This document shows positions 24,614-32,823 of a DNA stretch of 64,000 nucleotides, one piece after another. The notes beneath the pieces were generated by a model. The model was not told the origin of the DNA, made no database searches, and was given only the letters and a program-made list of their open reading frames with translations. The translations under genes were made by a program, and so were the position numbers. The DNA comes from Thioalkalivibrio sulfidiphilus (GTDB taxonomy: Bacteria > Pseudomonadota > Gammaproteobacteria > Ectothiorhodospirales > Ectothiorhodospiraceae). The stretch's first letter is position 1. Every line of letters begins with the position of its first letter. The stretch covers positions 124,001-188,000 of the forward strand of contig NZ_KB898921.1 of the NCBI RefSeq assembly GCF_000377945.1, given 5' to 3'.

Positions 24614-25642
24614 TTAATCAGCTTGGTTATCCGGCGTGCCAAGGAATGCGTCCTGAACCTGGGCCTCGATGCGCGCCTCCTCGCCGGCGTGCCGGGGCGA
24701 GAAGTGAAACGGAATGACGCGCCTGGCGCCGGCCTCCCGGGCGAGGCTGCCGGCCTGCCCCGCCGTGAGGTGCGCGGTCTCGGCGGCGCGCGCGGCGGCC
24801 TCGTCCAGGAACGGCGCCTCCACGTAGAACAGGTCCGCCTCCCGGGCCAGGTCGAGGATGCGGGCCCGGTTGGCCGCGTGGTAGGCGGCGTCGACCACGT
24901 AGGCGATCTTCTGGCCCGGCACCTGCTCGAGCACCTCCCGGGCAAGCCGTCCCAGGGGATGCTCCACCCGGTGTTCCCCCCGCTCATCCCGCCAGCGGAT
25001 CTCCACCGGCGTCTCGGCCGGCGCCTGGCGGCGCACCAGCTGCTTGAGACGGTTGAGCCAGGGCCCGGTGGGCAGACCCAGCTCGTCGAGGCGGTTCTTC
25101 CAGACGTTGAGATGGTCTTTCTCTTCCAGCACCAGGCCCAGGCAGGGGATGTGGTGATCCAGGTGCACGGCACGGACCCGGAAGGCGTCTTCCTCCAGCA
25201 GGATGCCGCGCGCCGTGCGTGTCGGCGGCAGCCCCCTGGGCTCGAAGGCCTCCCGGGCATGGAACCGGGTGCGGCGCAGGGTGCCGTCGTCCGCCAGTTC
25301 ACAGGCCTCGATGACGAAACCCTGCGTGTAGTTCTGCATCAGGTTCCAGCTGTAGCCCTTGAGGCGATGGCCCACCTGATCGATGAACCCCGGCGGCCCG
25401 TACAGGCGCAGGTGCTTGTCGCGGCCGAGCATGAGGCGCACCAGGCGGTCCAGGCCCATGAAGTGATCCATGTGGGCATGGGTGACGAACACATCGCTCA
25501 GGCGCAGCACCCGGCGTGTGCCCAGGGCCGCGATCTCCCCCAGGTCGAACATGAGCGCCCGGCGCTGGAACAGGAAATCGATGTACAGGGCCGGGTCGCC
25601 CCGGGTGCCGTTCACGAGATGGGTCTGGAACAGGGGTTTCAT
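24614..25642 (-). CDS. RNase Z-like metallo-beta-lactamase-fold protein
   Basis: A 342-residue MBL protein of the RNase Z/ElaC-like superfamily. The zinc motif THAHMDHFMGL is followed by a clustered core, a second histidine region in RAVHLDHHIPCLGL and the C-terminal VIPFHFSPRH. The central region is longer than in bacterial RNase Z, so substrate and activity (tRNA 3' end or other phosphodiester) are uncertain. Its start overlaps the rtcA stop (ATGA), so the two are coupled. Confidence 0.8.
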   Translation of the reverse strand: MKPLFQTHLVNGTRGDPALYIDFLFQRRALMFDLGEIAALGTRRVLRLSDVFVTHAHMDHFMGLDRLVRLMLGRDKHLRLYGPPGFIDQVGHRLKGYSWNLMQNYTQGFVIEACELADDGTLRRTRFHAREAFEPRGLPPTRTARGILLEEDAFRVRAVHLDHHIPCLGLVLEEKDHLNVWKNRLDELGLPTGPWLNRLKQLVRRQAPAETPVEIRWRDERGEHRVEHPLGRLAREVLEQVPGQKIAYVVDAAYHAANRARILDLAREADLFYVEAPFLDEAAARAAETAHLTAGQAGSLAREAGARRVIPFHFSPRHAGEEARIEAQVQDAFLGTPDNQAD

Positions 25643-26685
25643 GGTGTGGTTCCGGGCGTGACATGCACAGTGCCGGGTTGGCCCAGTTCGCCCTCTATGC
25701 GGATCTCCATGGGCAGGAAGGCCTGGATCACCCGGGCCTGGGTGAGCAGATGCAGGGTCACCTGGCTGGTGCGCAGGATCGACGCACCGTCCGCCAGCGC
25801 CAGGGGCAGCAGCAGCTGGTCCGCCAGCCAGCGATCCACGGCGGCCCCGGTGGCCAGGAAGCCGAGCAGGTCATCCACCGCCTCGTCCGCCACCCGCTCG
25901 GCGCGCTTGCCGCGCTCGCCCAGGGCGAAGAAACAGGCCTGGCCCCGCTCGAAACGGGCCAGCAGGGCCAGCACCGTGCCCGGTGAGCGGGCCGGCAGGT
26001 GTTCGATGGCGATGTCCAGGTCGCAGTGAAGTGTCTGCAGGCGCCGCAGCGCCCTGCCCCGCTGGCGTTCGGCGATCTTCTCCGGCAGGTTGGCGACCGC
26101 CGATAGCCCCTGGATGGACAGGAGCCTGCCCCGGTCGGTGAGGTCCAGGCCGCGGGGCCGGGCGCTGCCCGGGATCAGGGCATGGATCTCGCCGCCGCCC
26201 GGTGGATAGAAGCCCGCCATGGGCATGTGCAGTTCGAAGGGCATGCCGATGTGTCCGAGCATCACCCGCCAGTGCCAGTCCAGGTAATGGAAACAGGGGC
26301 TGTGGGGCACGTGGGTGCCGCCGGTGACCGTGACCCGGGAGGCGCCATCGGCCATGGCCAGGGGCGGCAGGACGGTCTGCAGGACCAGGGACGTGGCGCC
26401 GGCGGTGCCGATGTCGAAGTGGTAGTCGCCGGGCACCACGGGACCGGGCAGGAATTCCAGGGTCTGGGAGCCGATGCGGTCGCCCTCCACCCGCGCGCCG
26501 CTCACCCGGGCGGCGGCCTGTACCGCCATGGCGTGCTGGAAGCCGAGACCCGGGTTGTCGCGCCGGGCGCGGATGTGTTCGAGGCGCACCCCGCGCCCGG
26601 TGATCAGGGCGAGGCTCAGGGCGCTGCGCAGCACCTGGCCGCCGCCCTCGCCCATGGTGCCGTCGATGTGGATCAGGTCCGTCAT
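25639..26685 (-). CDS. rtcA: RNA 3'-terminal phosphate cyclase
   Basis: A 348-residue RtcA, which converts RNA 3'-phosphate to 2',3'-cyclic phosphate through an RtcA-AMP intermediate. Visible motifs are DGTMGEGGGQVLRSAL, GSQTLEFLPG, GTAGATSLVLQTVLPPL, WLADQLLLPLALADG and TLHLLTQ, whose His corresponds to the adenylated catalytic residue. I chose the ATG at 26685, which starts MTDLIHIDG; the frame opens at 26724. It is coupled to the downstream RNase Z-like gene. No rtcB or rtcR is adjacent. Confidence 0.92.
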   Translation of the reverse strand: MTDLIHIDGTMGEGGGQVLRSALSLALITGRGVRLEHIRARRDNPGLGFQHAMAVQAAARVSGARVEGDRIGSQTLEFLPGPVVPGDYHFDIGTAGATSLVLQTVLPPLAMADGASRVTVTGGTHVPHSPCFHYLDWHWRVMLGHIGMPFELHMPMAGFYPPGGGEIHALIPGSARPRGLDLTDRGRLLSIQGLSAVANLPEKIAERQRGRALRRLQTLHCDLDIAIEHLPARSPGTVLALLARFERGQACFFALGERGKRAERVADEAVDDLLGFLATGAAVDRWLADQLLLPLALADGASILRTSQVTLHLLTQARVIQAFLPMEIRIEGELGQPGTVHVTPGTTP

Positions 26686-26722
26686 GGTGCTCACCCGAAT
26701 CCCGTGTTCCGTCCTCCATCCC

Positions 26723-26830
26723 ACATAGGGCGGGCCATGCCCGCCATCAGCCTATCTCACATAGGGCGGGCCGTGCCCGCCATCAGCCTATCCCGCATAG
26801 GGCGGGCCATGCCCGCCATCAGCCGCAGTT
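26723..26830. repeat. Three tandem 36-bp repeats, each with a GGCGGGCATGGCCCGCC-type hairpin
   Basis: Units start at 26723, 26759 and 26795 and share CATAGGGCGGGCCATGCCCG and CCATCAGCC; unit 2 has G for A in the loop. Each unit contains a self-complementary GGGCGGGC(C/A)TGCCCGCC core. A degenerate inverted copy follows at about 26845-26864. They lie just upstream of rtcA. Confidence 0.85.
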
Positions 26831-26874
26831 TCGCCGTGAGCAGGCGGCCACGGGCCGCCCTATGAACCGGCATA

Positions 26875-26900
26875 CACCGGAGACTTGCTCAACAGCCTGC
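26875..26900. repeat. Terminal fragment of the 31277-31437 MITE
   Basis: ACCGGAGACTTGCTCAACAG plus CCTGC matches the right end of the MITE at 31411-31436 with small differences. No matching left end is seen, so this is a solo or decayed end. Confidence 0.6.
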
Positions 26901-27011
26901 CAGGTGCACTATGCGGGCTGATTCCCTCTCCCATCCACTATCCCGCTTGGCGCCAGGCACCGCAACCGGCCCGACGTACTATGCTCCAAGGGCGGGCGCC
27001 TGGGAGATGAC

Positions 27012-27764
27012 ATGGCTGTTCCACAGGGCCGACTGCGTATCGGCACTTCAGGTTACCAGTACCAGCACTGGGCAGGATGCTTCTATCCCGCCGAACTGCC
27101 GCGCCGGGACTGGTTTGCCCATTACGCCGGGTTTTTCGACACGGTGGAGATCAACAACACCTTCTACCGTTTGCCGGGTGCGGACACGTTCGAACACTGG
27201 CGTGTACAGGCCCCGGCGGGGTTCGTCTATGCGCTCAAGTTCAGCCGCTACGGCAGCCATCTCAAGCATCTCAAGGATCCCGACCGGACCATCGGGCGTT
27301 TCCTCGCGGCCGCGGAGCACCTGGGTGAACATCTGGGGCCGATCCTGGTGCAGCTGCCGCCCCGCTGGAGAGCCGATGTACCTCGGCTCGATGCGTTTCT
27401 CGCCTGTGCGCCCAGGCAGCATCGCTGGGCGGTGGAGTTCCGCGACCCGGACTGGCTGCGGGACGAGGTCTTCGAGGTCATGAAGCGTCACGGCGCGGCC
27501 CTGTGCATCCACGACCTGATCCCCGGTCACCCCGAGGTGCTGACCACCGACTGGACCTACCTGCGCTTCCATGGCGGACCCGATGGAGGCGCATACCGCA
27601 ACGCAATCCTGTCAGCCCGGGCCCGACAGGTGCGCAGCCTGCTCATGGCGGGCAAGGACGTGTATGCCTATTTCAACAACGACATCGCAGGCCATGCGGT
27701 CAGAAACGCGCTGACCCTGAAACGTGACCTGGCGGATCTCCGCGCCGGGGAGCCGCAGGGGTGA
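27012..27764 (+). CDS. DUF72 (YecE-like) protein
   Basis: A 250-residue TIM-barrel DUF72 protein. Family motifs are IGTSGYQYQHWAGCFYP near the start, FDTVEINNTFYRLP, the FSRYGSHLKHL segment and the C-terminal DVYAYFNNDIAGHAVRNA. The biochemical role of DUF72 is not established. It begins the plus-strand run downstream of the repeat-filled gap and overlaps the CapA gene by four bases, so the two are co-translated. Confidence 0.9.
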   Translation: MAVPQGRLRIGTSGYQYQHWAGCFYPAELPRRDWFAHYAGFFDTVEINNTFYRLPGADTFEHWRVQAPAGFVYALKFSRYGSHLKHLKDPDRTIGRFLAAAEHLGEHLGPILVQLPPRWRADVPRLDAFLACAPRQHRWAVEFRDPDWLRDEVFEVMKRHGAALCIHDLIPGHPEVLTTDWTYLRFHGGPDGGAYRNAILSARARQVRSLLMAGKDVYAYFNNDIAGHAVRNALTLKRDLADLRAGEPQG

Positions 27765-28876
27765 ACGGTGAGATCAGCCTGTTCGTGTGCGGTGACGTCA
27801 TGACCGGGCGGGGCATCGACCAGGCCCTGCCCTACCCGGCGCCGCCCGACCTCTACGAGCCCTGGGTGCAGGATGCCCGGGAGTACGTGAGTCTTGCCGA
27901 GGCCGCCAACGGCGAATTCCCGAAGCCGATGGCGCCCGCCGACATCTGGGGCGATGCCCTGGCCGAACTGGTGCATTTCAGGCCGCACTTGCGCCTGATC
28001 AACCTGGAAACCGGGATCACGCGCCACGGCACGCCCTGGCCGGACAAGGGCATCCATTACCGCATGAGTCCCGAGAACGCCGCCTGCCTGCAGGCGGCAG
28101 GGATCGACTGTTGCTCGCTGGCCAACAACCATGTCATGGACTGGGGCGTGGACGCCCTGCGGGAGACCTGCCGGGTGCTGGACGGACTGGGCATCGCCCA
28201 CGCCGGTGCCGGCGAGGATCTGGGGGCAGCGATGAAACCGGCACGCCTCGACGTGGCCGCGGGACACCGGGTGTGGGTCTTCAGCCTCGGCATGACCGAC
28301 AGCGGCATCCCGCCCGAGTGGCATGCGGCCAGGGACCGGCCCGGGGTGTGGCTGGCCACGGAGGCCTCGGCAGCCGGTGCGGAACCTGTTGCCGAGCGGA
28401 TCCGGGCGTACAAGCGTCCCGGTGACCTGGCGGTGGTGTCGGTGCACTGGGGCAGCAACTGGGGCTATCGCATCCCGAAGGGACACCGTGAATTTGCCCA
28501 CCGGCTGGTCGACGCCGGCGCGGACCTGATCCACGGACATTCCTCCCACCACCCGATCGGCATGGAACTCTACCGGGGACGTCCTATCCTCTATGGCTGT
28601 GGAGACTTCATCAACGACTACGAGGGCATCCGGGGTTACGAGATCGTTCAGCCGGATCTGACCCTTATGTACATCCCGGCCTTCGATGCGGCGACCGGCG
28701 TGTTGAGATCCATGTCCATGACCCCCCTGCGCCGGGCGCGTTTCTCCCTGCACCGCACCGGCAAGGACGATGCTCGCTGGCTTTGCGAAATGCTCAACCG
28801 GGAGCGCCAGGGAGATGATGATCCGGAATTCCGGCTGGATGATGCTGGGCGGATACAGTGGGATCTTGCGCAGTGA
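27761..28876 (+). CDS. CapA-family (PGA_cap metallophosphatase-like) protein
   Basis: A 371-residue soluble CapA-family protein with a GTG start that overlaps the DUF72 stop. Motifs include FVCGDVMTGRGIDQ at the N-terminus, NLETGITRHG, LANNHVMDWG, VVSVHWGSNWGYR and the C-terminal HGHSSHHPIGMELYRGRP. These metal-ligand motifs are shared with calcineurin-like phosphatases. No signal peptide or other capsule genes are present, so a role in poly-gamma-glutamate export is unlikely here. Confidence 0.87.
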   Translation: MNGEISLFVCGDVMTGRGIDQALPYPAPPDLYEPWVQDAREYVSLAEAANGEFPKPMAPADIWGDALAELVHFRPHLRLINLETGITRHGTPWPDKGIHYRMSPENAACLQAAGIDCCSLANNHVMDWGVDALRETCRVLDGLGIAHAGAGEDLGAAMKPARLDVAAGHRVWVFSLGMTDSGIPPEWHAARDRPGVWLATEASAAGAEPVAERIRAYKRPGDLAVVSVHWGSNWGYRIPKGHREFAHRLVDAGADLIHGHSSHHPIGMELYRGRPILYGCGDFINDYEGIRGYEIVQPDLTLMYIPAFDAATGVLRSMSMTPLRRARFSLHRTGKDDARWLCEMLNRERQGDDDPEFRLDDAGRIQWDLAQ

Positions 28877-29049
28877 CGCAAAGACGCCAAGGCGCCGAGG
28901 GAAGACAACTGGACAGGATCGACAGGATTAACAAGATTTACAGGATTAAAGCTGGCTTATAGAGCGTTAAGGTCTTGATCCTGCTAATCCGAATAAATCC
29001 TGTCAATCCTGTCGATTCATTTCAGTCCTTCGCGTCTTTACGTCGAGGT
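28876..29049. repeat. Intergenic inverted-repeat element, CGCAAAGACGCC family
   Basis: Outer arms (GACGCAAAGACGCCAAGGCG at the left, CTTCGCGTCTTTACGTCGAGG at the right) enclose a second pair, ACAGGATCGACAGGATTAAC on the left and AATCCTGTCAATCCTGTCGA on the right. The same outer-arm family recurs at 32643-32813. It fills the gap before the phosphoribosyltransferase gene. Confidence 0.7.
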
Positions 29050-29085
29050 TTTTGATCACCAAACAAAACCGGGAGGAGCCACATC

Positions 29086-29748
29086 ATGACAAGGCTTCCG
29101 TTCAAGGACAGGATAGAGGGCGCCGTTGCGCTGGCCGAGGCGCTCTCCGATTATGCCGGCCGGGATGATGTGCTGGTGCTGGGCCTGCCGCGGGGCGGCG
29201 TGCCGGTGGCGGCCGAGGTGGCGCGCAGGCTGGGCGCAGGGCTTGACGTGATCATCGTGCGCAAGCTCGGTGCGCCAGGCCAGCCGGAGCTGGCGGTGGG
29301 CGCCATTGCCAGCGGCGGCGGACGGGTCTTCAACGAGGACCTGGTGCGCCTGATGCATCTCTCGCCCACGGCCCTGGAACGCATCATCGAGCGCGAGAGC
29401 AAGGAACTGGAACGACGCGAACGTCTGTATCGCGGCGCGCATCCCTTCCCGCAGATGAAGGACCGTTGCCTGATCCTGGTGGACGACGGCCTGGCCACCG
29501 GCGCCACCATGCGCGCGGCGGTCAACGCGGTGAGAAGCACGGGCCCCCGGGAGGTGGTGGTGGCCGTGCCGGTGGCGCCTTCCGACACCGTGGAGGTGCT
29601 TGCCCAGGAAGCGGACCGGGTGGTGTGCGTAGCCACGCCCGAGAACTTCATGGCCGTGGGTCGCTGGTACCTGGACTTCTCCCAGGTGGAGGATGTGGAG
29701 GTGATGGATATCCTGGCGGAGGCCTGGGCAAGGCAGGATGCCTCATGA
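29086..29748 (+). CDS. Phosphoribosyltransferase-domain protein
   Basis: A 220-residue type I phosphoribosyltransferase fold. The PRPP loop is CLILVDDGLATGATMRAA, and an early LGLPRGGVPVAAEVARRLGA segment is typical of the small-molecule group found next to dienelactone-hydrolase-like genes. The start has a GGGAGGAG ribosome-binding site. It is coupled to the next gene by an ATGA overlap. The natural substrate is unknown. Confidence 0.88.
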   Translation: MTRLPFKDRIEGAVALAEALSDYAGRDDVLVLGLPRGGVPVAAEVARRLGAGLDVIIVRKLGAPGQPELAVGAIASGGGRVFNEDLVRLMHLSPTALERIIERESKELERRERLYRGAHPFPQMKDRCLILVDDGLATGATMRAAVNAVRSTGPREVVVAVPVAPSDTVEVLAQEADRVVCVATPENFMAVGRWYLDFSQVEDVEVMDILAEAWARQDAS

Positions 29749-30398
29749 ACATCGAGCATCGTGAACTGGACATCCAGGCCGGAACGCTGAGCCTTCCAGG
29801 CATACTGGCACTGCCCTCGCCGGCCCGCGGCATCGTGGTGTTCGCCCACGGCAGCGGCAGCAGCCGGTTCAGTTCCCGCAACCGGTTCGTGGCCGACCTG
29901 TTGAATCGGGCGGGTCTCGCCACCCTGCTGTTCGACCTGCTCAGCGCCGAGGAGCATGAGGTCGATCAGTTCACCCGCGAGTATCGTTTCGACATCCCCC
30001 GGCTCGGCGACCGCATGACCGCCACCGTGGACTGGCTCAAGTCCCAGGCGGACCTGGGGGTGCTTTCACTCGGCTTGTTCGGTGCCAGCACGGGTGCGGC
30101 GGCGGCGCTCATCGCCGCGGCCGCGAGGCCCGTGGAGGTGGCGGCGGTGGTGTCCCGGGGCGGGCGTCCCGACCTGGCAGCAGCCTCCCTGCCCCTGGTG
30201 CAGGCACCGACGCTGTTCATCGTCGGCGGCCTGGACGGGCCGGTGATCGATCTCAACCGTGGTGCTGCGGGAAGACTGCGATGCGAGCATCACATGGAGA
30301 TCGTCCCCGGCGCCACGCACCTGTTCGAGGAGCCTGGCACCCTGGAGCAGGCCGCGGGCCACGCCCGGGACTGGTTCGTGAAATATCTCTCCTCCTGA
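29745..30398 (+). CDS. Dienelactone-hydrolase-like alpha/beta hydrolase
   Basis: A 217-residue hydrolase starting at the ATG overlapping the previous stop. It shows FAHGSGSSRFSSRNRFVA, the nucleophile elbow GLFGASTGAAAAL, an acid in VGGLDGPVI and the catalytic His in GATHLFEEPG. In other bacteria this protein and the phosphoribosyltransferase can be fused, which supports joint function. The substrate is unknown. Confidence 0.88.
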   Translation: MNIEHRELDIQAGTLSLPGILALPSPARGIVVFAHGSGSSRFSSRNRFVADLLNRAGLATLLFDLLSAEEHEVDQFTREYRFDIPRLGDRMTATVDWLKSQADLGVLSLGLFGASTGAAAALIAAAARPVEVAAVVSRGGRPDLAAASLPLVQAPTLFIVGGLDGPVIDLNRGAAGRLRCEHHMEIVPGATHLFEEPGTLEQAAGHARDWFVKYLSS

Positions 30399-30426
30399 AC
30401 GCAACGCCCGTTGGACGTTCTGTCCC

Positions 30427-31266
30427 TCAGGCCGCAGGGCCTGTGGCGCCCTGTCGCGCTTCCTGTCGTGACATGATCTGATCGAGCCGCTGGCGCGCCC
30501 GCTCGCTGGTGAGGCGCTCGCGCTCCATCAGCATGTCGATGGCCAGCTGGGCATGGCCCTGGTGCATCGCCCGCACCACCCGTTCCTCGAATTCGTGATC
30601 CTGCAGCGCCTGCAGGTTCGCGGTCAGATGCAGGCGTTGCGTCGTGATGCCATAGATCCTGAATGCTTCGGCAATGCGACCGATGCGGGGCGTGACACGG
30701 CTGCGATGACTGCGCAGCTCGATGCGGTAGCCTTCCGCGTTCTCGGTGATCGGGTTGAACATGAAACGCAGCTTGATCGGCCGTGACCTGTGGATGTGTG
30801 ACGGCCGATGGGTGTCGGTCAGTTCCTTGACACGCGACTTGTCCACCACGATCTCGAGGCCGGTGAGATCATTCAGCTTGTGTTTTTCCTTGGGCCTCGT
30901 CCATGGACGGCGGCGCCACTGTTCTCTAACGATGCGCGCGCCCCGCAGGGCTTCGGCGGGAATGAACAGGGTCCTGTGGTCTTCGTTGGAGATGTGGCCG
31001 CCGGTCTGCAGCGCGATGCCATGGCTGTAGAACCTGATCAGCCAGTTCTCGGGCCGCAGGGTCGCCATGAGGATACGGGGCTGGATCAGGAGCAGCAGCG
31101 TCAGAGCGCCGCCGGAGGCGAGGATGATGAACAGGGGGAAGTCCTGCGCCAGGGCCAGCCAGAAGAAGCCGCCCAGCAGGCCCAGCAGCATCAGCATCGC
31201 CAGCAACTGGAAGAGCGGGCTTTCCCTGACCACCAGACGGGGTCTGTGTCCCCTCAACTCGATCAT
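30427..31266 (-). CDS. Membrane-anchored hypothetical protein
   Basis: A 279-residue protein with two transmembrane helices near the N-terminus (about 18-40 and 44-62: LLAMLMLLGLLGGFFWLALA, then LFIILASGGALTLLLLI). The rest is a basic cytoplasmic region with PH-like beta-strand character, ending in a charged helical tail rich in Arg and Gln. It converges with the hydrolase gene at 29745-30398. I do not recognise a family. Confidence 0.75.
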   Translation of the reverse strand: MIELRGHRPRLVVRESPLFQLLAMLMLLGLLGGFFWLALAQDFPLFIILASGGALTLLLLIQPRILMATLRPENWLIRFYSHGIALQTGGHISNEDHRTLFIPAEALRGARIVREQWRRRPWTRPKEKHKLNDLTGLEIVVDKSRVKELTDTHRPSHIHRSRPIKLRFMFNPITENAEGYRIELRSHRSRVTPRIGRIAEAFRIYGITTQRLHLTANLQALQDHEFEERVVRAMHQGHAQLAIDMLMERERLTSERARQRLDQIMSRQEARQGATGPAA

Positions 31267-31276
31267 GGATGGGGGC

Positions 31277-31437
31277 TAGCAGGCTGTTGAATAACCCTCG
31301 GGTGGCGCCATGCTGCGTTGGAAAGCGGCTCAAAGCGCCTGAGTGATCTGGGCTCATGTACTCGCATGTACACTGCGCTTTTTCGCCGCTTTCCGCCTTG
31401 CCTGGCATCCACCGGAGACTTTTTCAACAGCCTGCTA
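31277..31437. mobile_element. 161-bp MITE with 15-bp terminal inverted repeats
   Basis: Left end TAGCAGGCTGTTGAA (31277-31291) is exactly complementary to the right end 31423-31437. Inside are further inverted repeats (GGAAAGCGGC with GCCGCTTTCC; CATGTACTCGCATGTAC) and no ORF. The TA at each outer edge could be a target duplication. The right end overlaps the stop codon of the YbjN-domain gene. A related end fragment lies at 26875-26900. Confidence 0.8.
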
Positions 31438-31968
31438 TCCGACTGTCGGTGAGATTCCTGCGCGCAGTTCCCGATCCCGGCGCGGGGTGACGGGCTTTGA
31501 GTCGTCAACGCCCTGGCCGTGGACGACCTCGCGCACGAACATGTCGATGAGCATGTTGAAGGTCTGCAGCCAGTCCTTGAGGCGGTCTACGGTGATGCCG
31601 CCGTCCAGGTCCAGGTCGGACTCGAAGATGGTGTCGCCGTCGCGATCCAGGTAGGCCTTGGCGAGTATGCGGTTGCGGTTCCAGGCGTTGACCTGTTCCA
31701 GGGTGATGCCCATGCCGACAAAGGCCACGTTCATCTGCAGCTGTCGGCCGTTGCCGGAGCCCACAATCACCACCACGGGACGGCCGTGCATCATGACGAT
31801 GACATCATCATCCTCGTCGATGCGCGTGCCGGTGAAGCCAAGCTCCTTCAGGAGGCCCTCCACCTGCTTGGCATTGGTGGAGGAGATGATGGTCTGATCC
31901 GCCTGGGCCGGGAGGACCAGCAGGAGACTCAGGACCAGGGCGGTGACCAGGGGCAACAGGTGGCGCAT
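31435..31968 (-). CDS. Exported YbjN-domain protein, 3' end rewritten by a MITE
   Basis: A 177-residue protein starting at the ATG at 31968 with a signal peptide (MRHLLPLVTALVLSLLLVLP, cleavage near AQA). The YbjN/type III chaperone-like domain follows: LLKELGFTGTRIDEDDDVIV, then VNAWNRNRILAKAYLDRDGD and SDLDLDGGITVDRLKDWLQT. The TAG stop (31437-31435) is inside the terminal repeat of the MITE, so the last residues may differ from the ancestral protein. The domain itself looks complete. Confidence 0.82.
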   Translation of the reverse strand: MRHLLPLVTALVLSLLLVLPAQADQTIISSTNAKQVEGLLKELGFTGTRIDEDDDVIVMMHGRPVVVIVGSGNGRQLQMNVAFVGMGITLEQVNAWNRNRILAKAYLDRDGDTIFESDLDLDGGITVDRLKDWLQTFNMLIDMFVREVVHGQGVDDSKPVTPRRDRELRAGISPTVG

Positions 31969-31994
31969 GGTGGATCTCTCAGGTGAACGGGGTG

Positions 31995-32618
31995 TCAGGT
32001 ACCATCTTGCTCCGGAATCCGGATCAGGGAAAGGATGCGTTGCAACTCGGCATCCTCCAGGTGGATGCCGTAGTCGGCACGCAGGCGATCCTTGATCTGT
32101 GCCTCGTCGGCGGTGGGCGGATCCATGTCCCGGATGAAGCCGCCGATGTCCTCGACCCGGGCCCAGGGATAGATGATCCAGCGCCATTCCAGCACCTCGG
32201 CCACGTGGAAATCCGCATGCACCGGCGAGGTGGCCTTCTCGTGGAGCACCGCCGTGCGCACCTCGGCCGCGCCCGCGGCCTCCACATGGGTCCGGGCCAC
32301 CACCAGGGTATCGCCGGTGTCGTTGACGTCATCCACGATCAGCACCCGCTTGCCCTGCACGTCTCCCGACAGGGGGTACTTCACCCAGGCCTTGGCCTCC
32401 ATCTTCGCGGGGCCGGTGTAGTGCTGCACCTTGATGCTGGTCATGTCCTGCAGGTGCAGGTAGTCGCACAGGTAGCGTGCCGGCACGAAACCGCCCCGTG
32501 CGACCGCCACCACCAGGTCTGGTCTGAACCCCGAATCCCGCACCTGGCAGGCCAGCTGGTAACTCAGGTCGATGACGCTCTGCAGGGAGATCAGTTCACA
32601 GCGCATGGGGGTGGGCAT
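31995..32618 (-). CDS. Purine-type phosphoribosyltransferase
   Basis: A 207-residue phosphoribosyltransferase of the Gpt/HPT-like group. The PRPP-binding motif reads RVLIVDDVNDTGDTLVVA, and VVAVARGGFVPARYLCDYL is the usual first loop. It probably salvages xanthine, guanine or hypoxanthine, though the exact base cannot be read from sequence. It lies 26 bp upstream of the YbjN-domain gene on the same strand. Confidence 0.87.
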   Translation of the reverse strand: MPTPMRCELISLQSVIDLSYQLACQVRDSGFRPDLVVAVARGGFVPARYLCDYLHLQDMTSIKVQHYTGPAKMEAKAWVKYPLSGDVQGKRVLIVDDVNDTGDTLVVARTHVEAAGAAEVRTAVLHEKATSPVHADFHVAEVLEWRWIIYPWARVEDIGGFIRDMDPPTADEAQIKDRLRADYGIHLEDAELQRILSLIRIPEQDGT

Positions 32619-32642
32619 TTGTGCTCCGGTGAATCACAAAAT

Positions 32643-32813
32643 CTTCAACGCAAAGACGCGAAGGCGCAAAGAACGCGAAGGAAGTTCTGGGTTAAACAAC
32701 CCGGTCACCACAATGTTCTTGCCAAGGGTTGATCTGGAATCAAACGTTTCCATGTTTTGACACAAAAAGATGTTCTTTGCGTTCCTCTGCGTCTTCGCGT
32801 CTCTGCGTCGAGG
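32643..32813. repeat. Intergenic inverted-repeat element, CGCAAAGACGCG family
   Basis: Left arm AACGCAAAGACGCGAAGGCG (from 32646) pairs with the right arm CGTCTTCGCGTCTCTGCGTC near 32793-32813, with further pairing of AAAGAACGCGAAGG and CTTTGCGTTC inside. It fills the gap between the phosphoribosyltransferase and ABC-exporter genes; no gene is seen. Confidence 0.7.
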
Positions 32814-32823
32814 CTTTTGACGT

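Noticed and set aside
26723-26830. Possible small CRISPR array
   Set aside because: The 36-bp units are directly tandem with no spacers and no cas genes nearby; the units are hairpin repeats.
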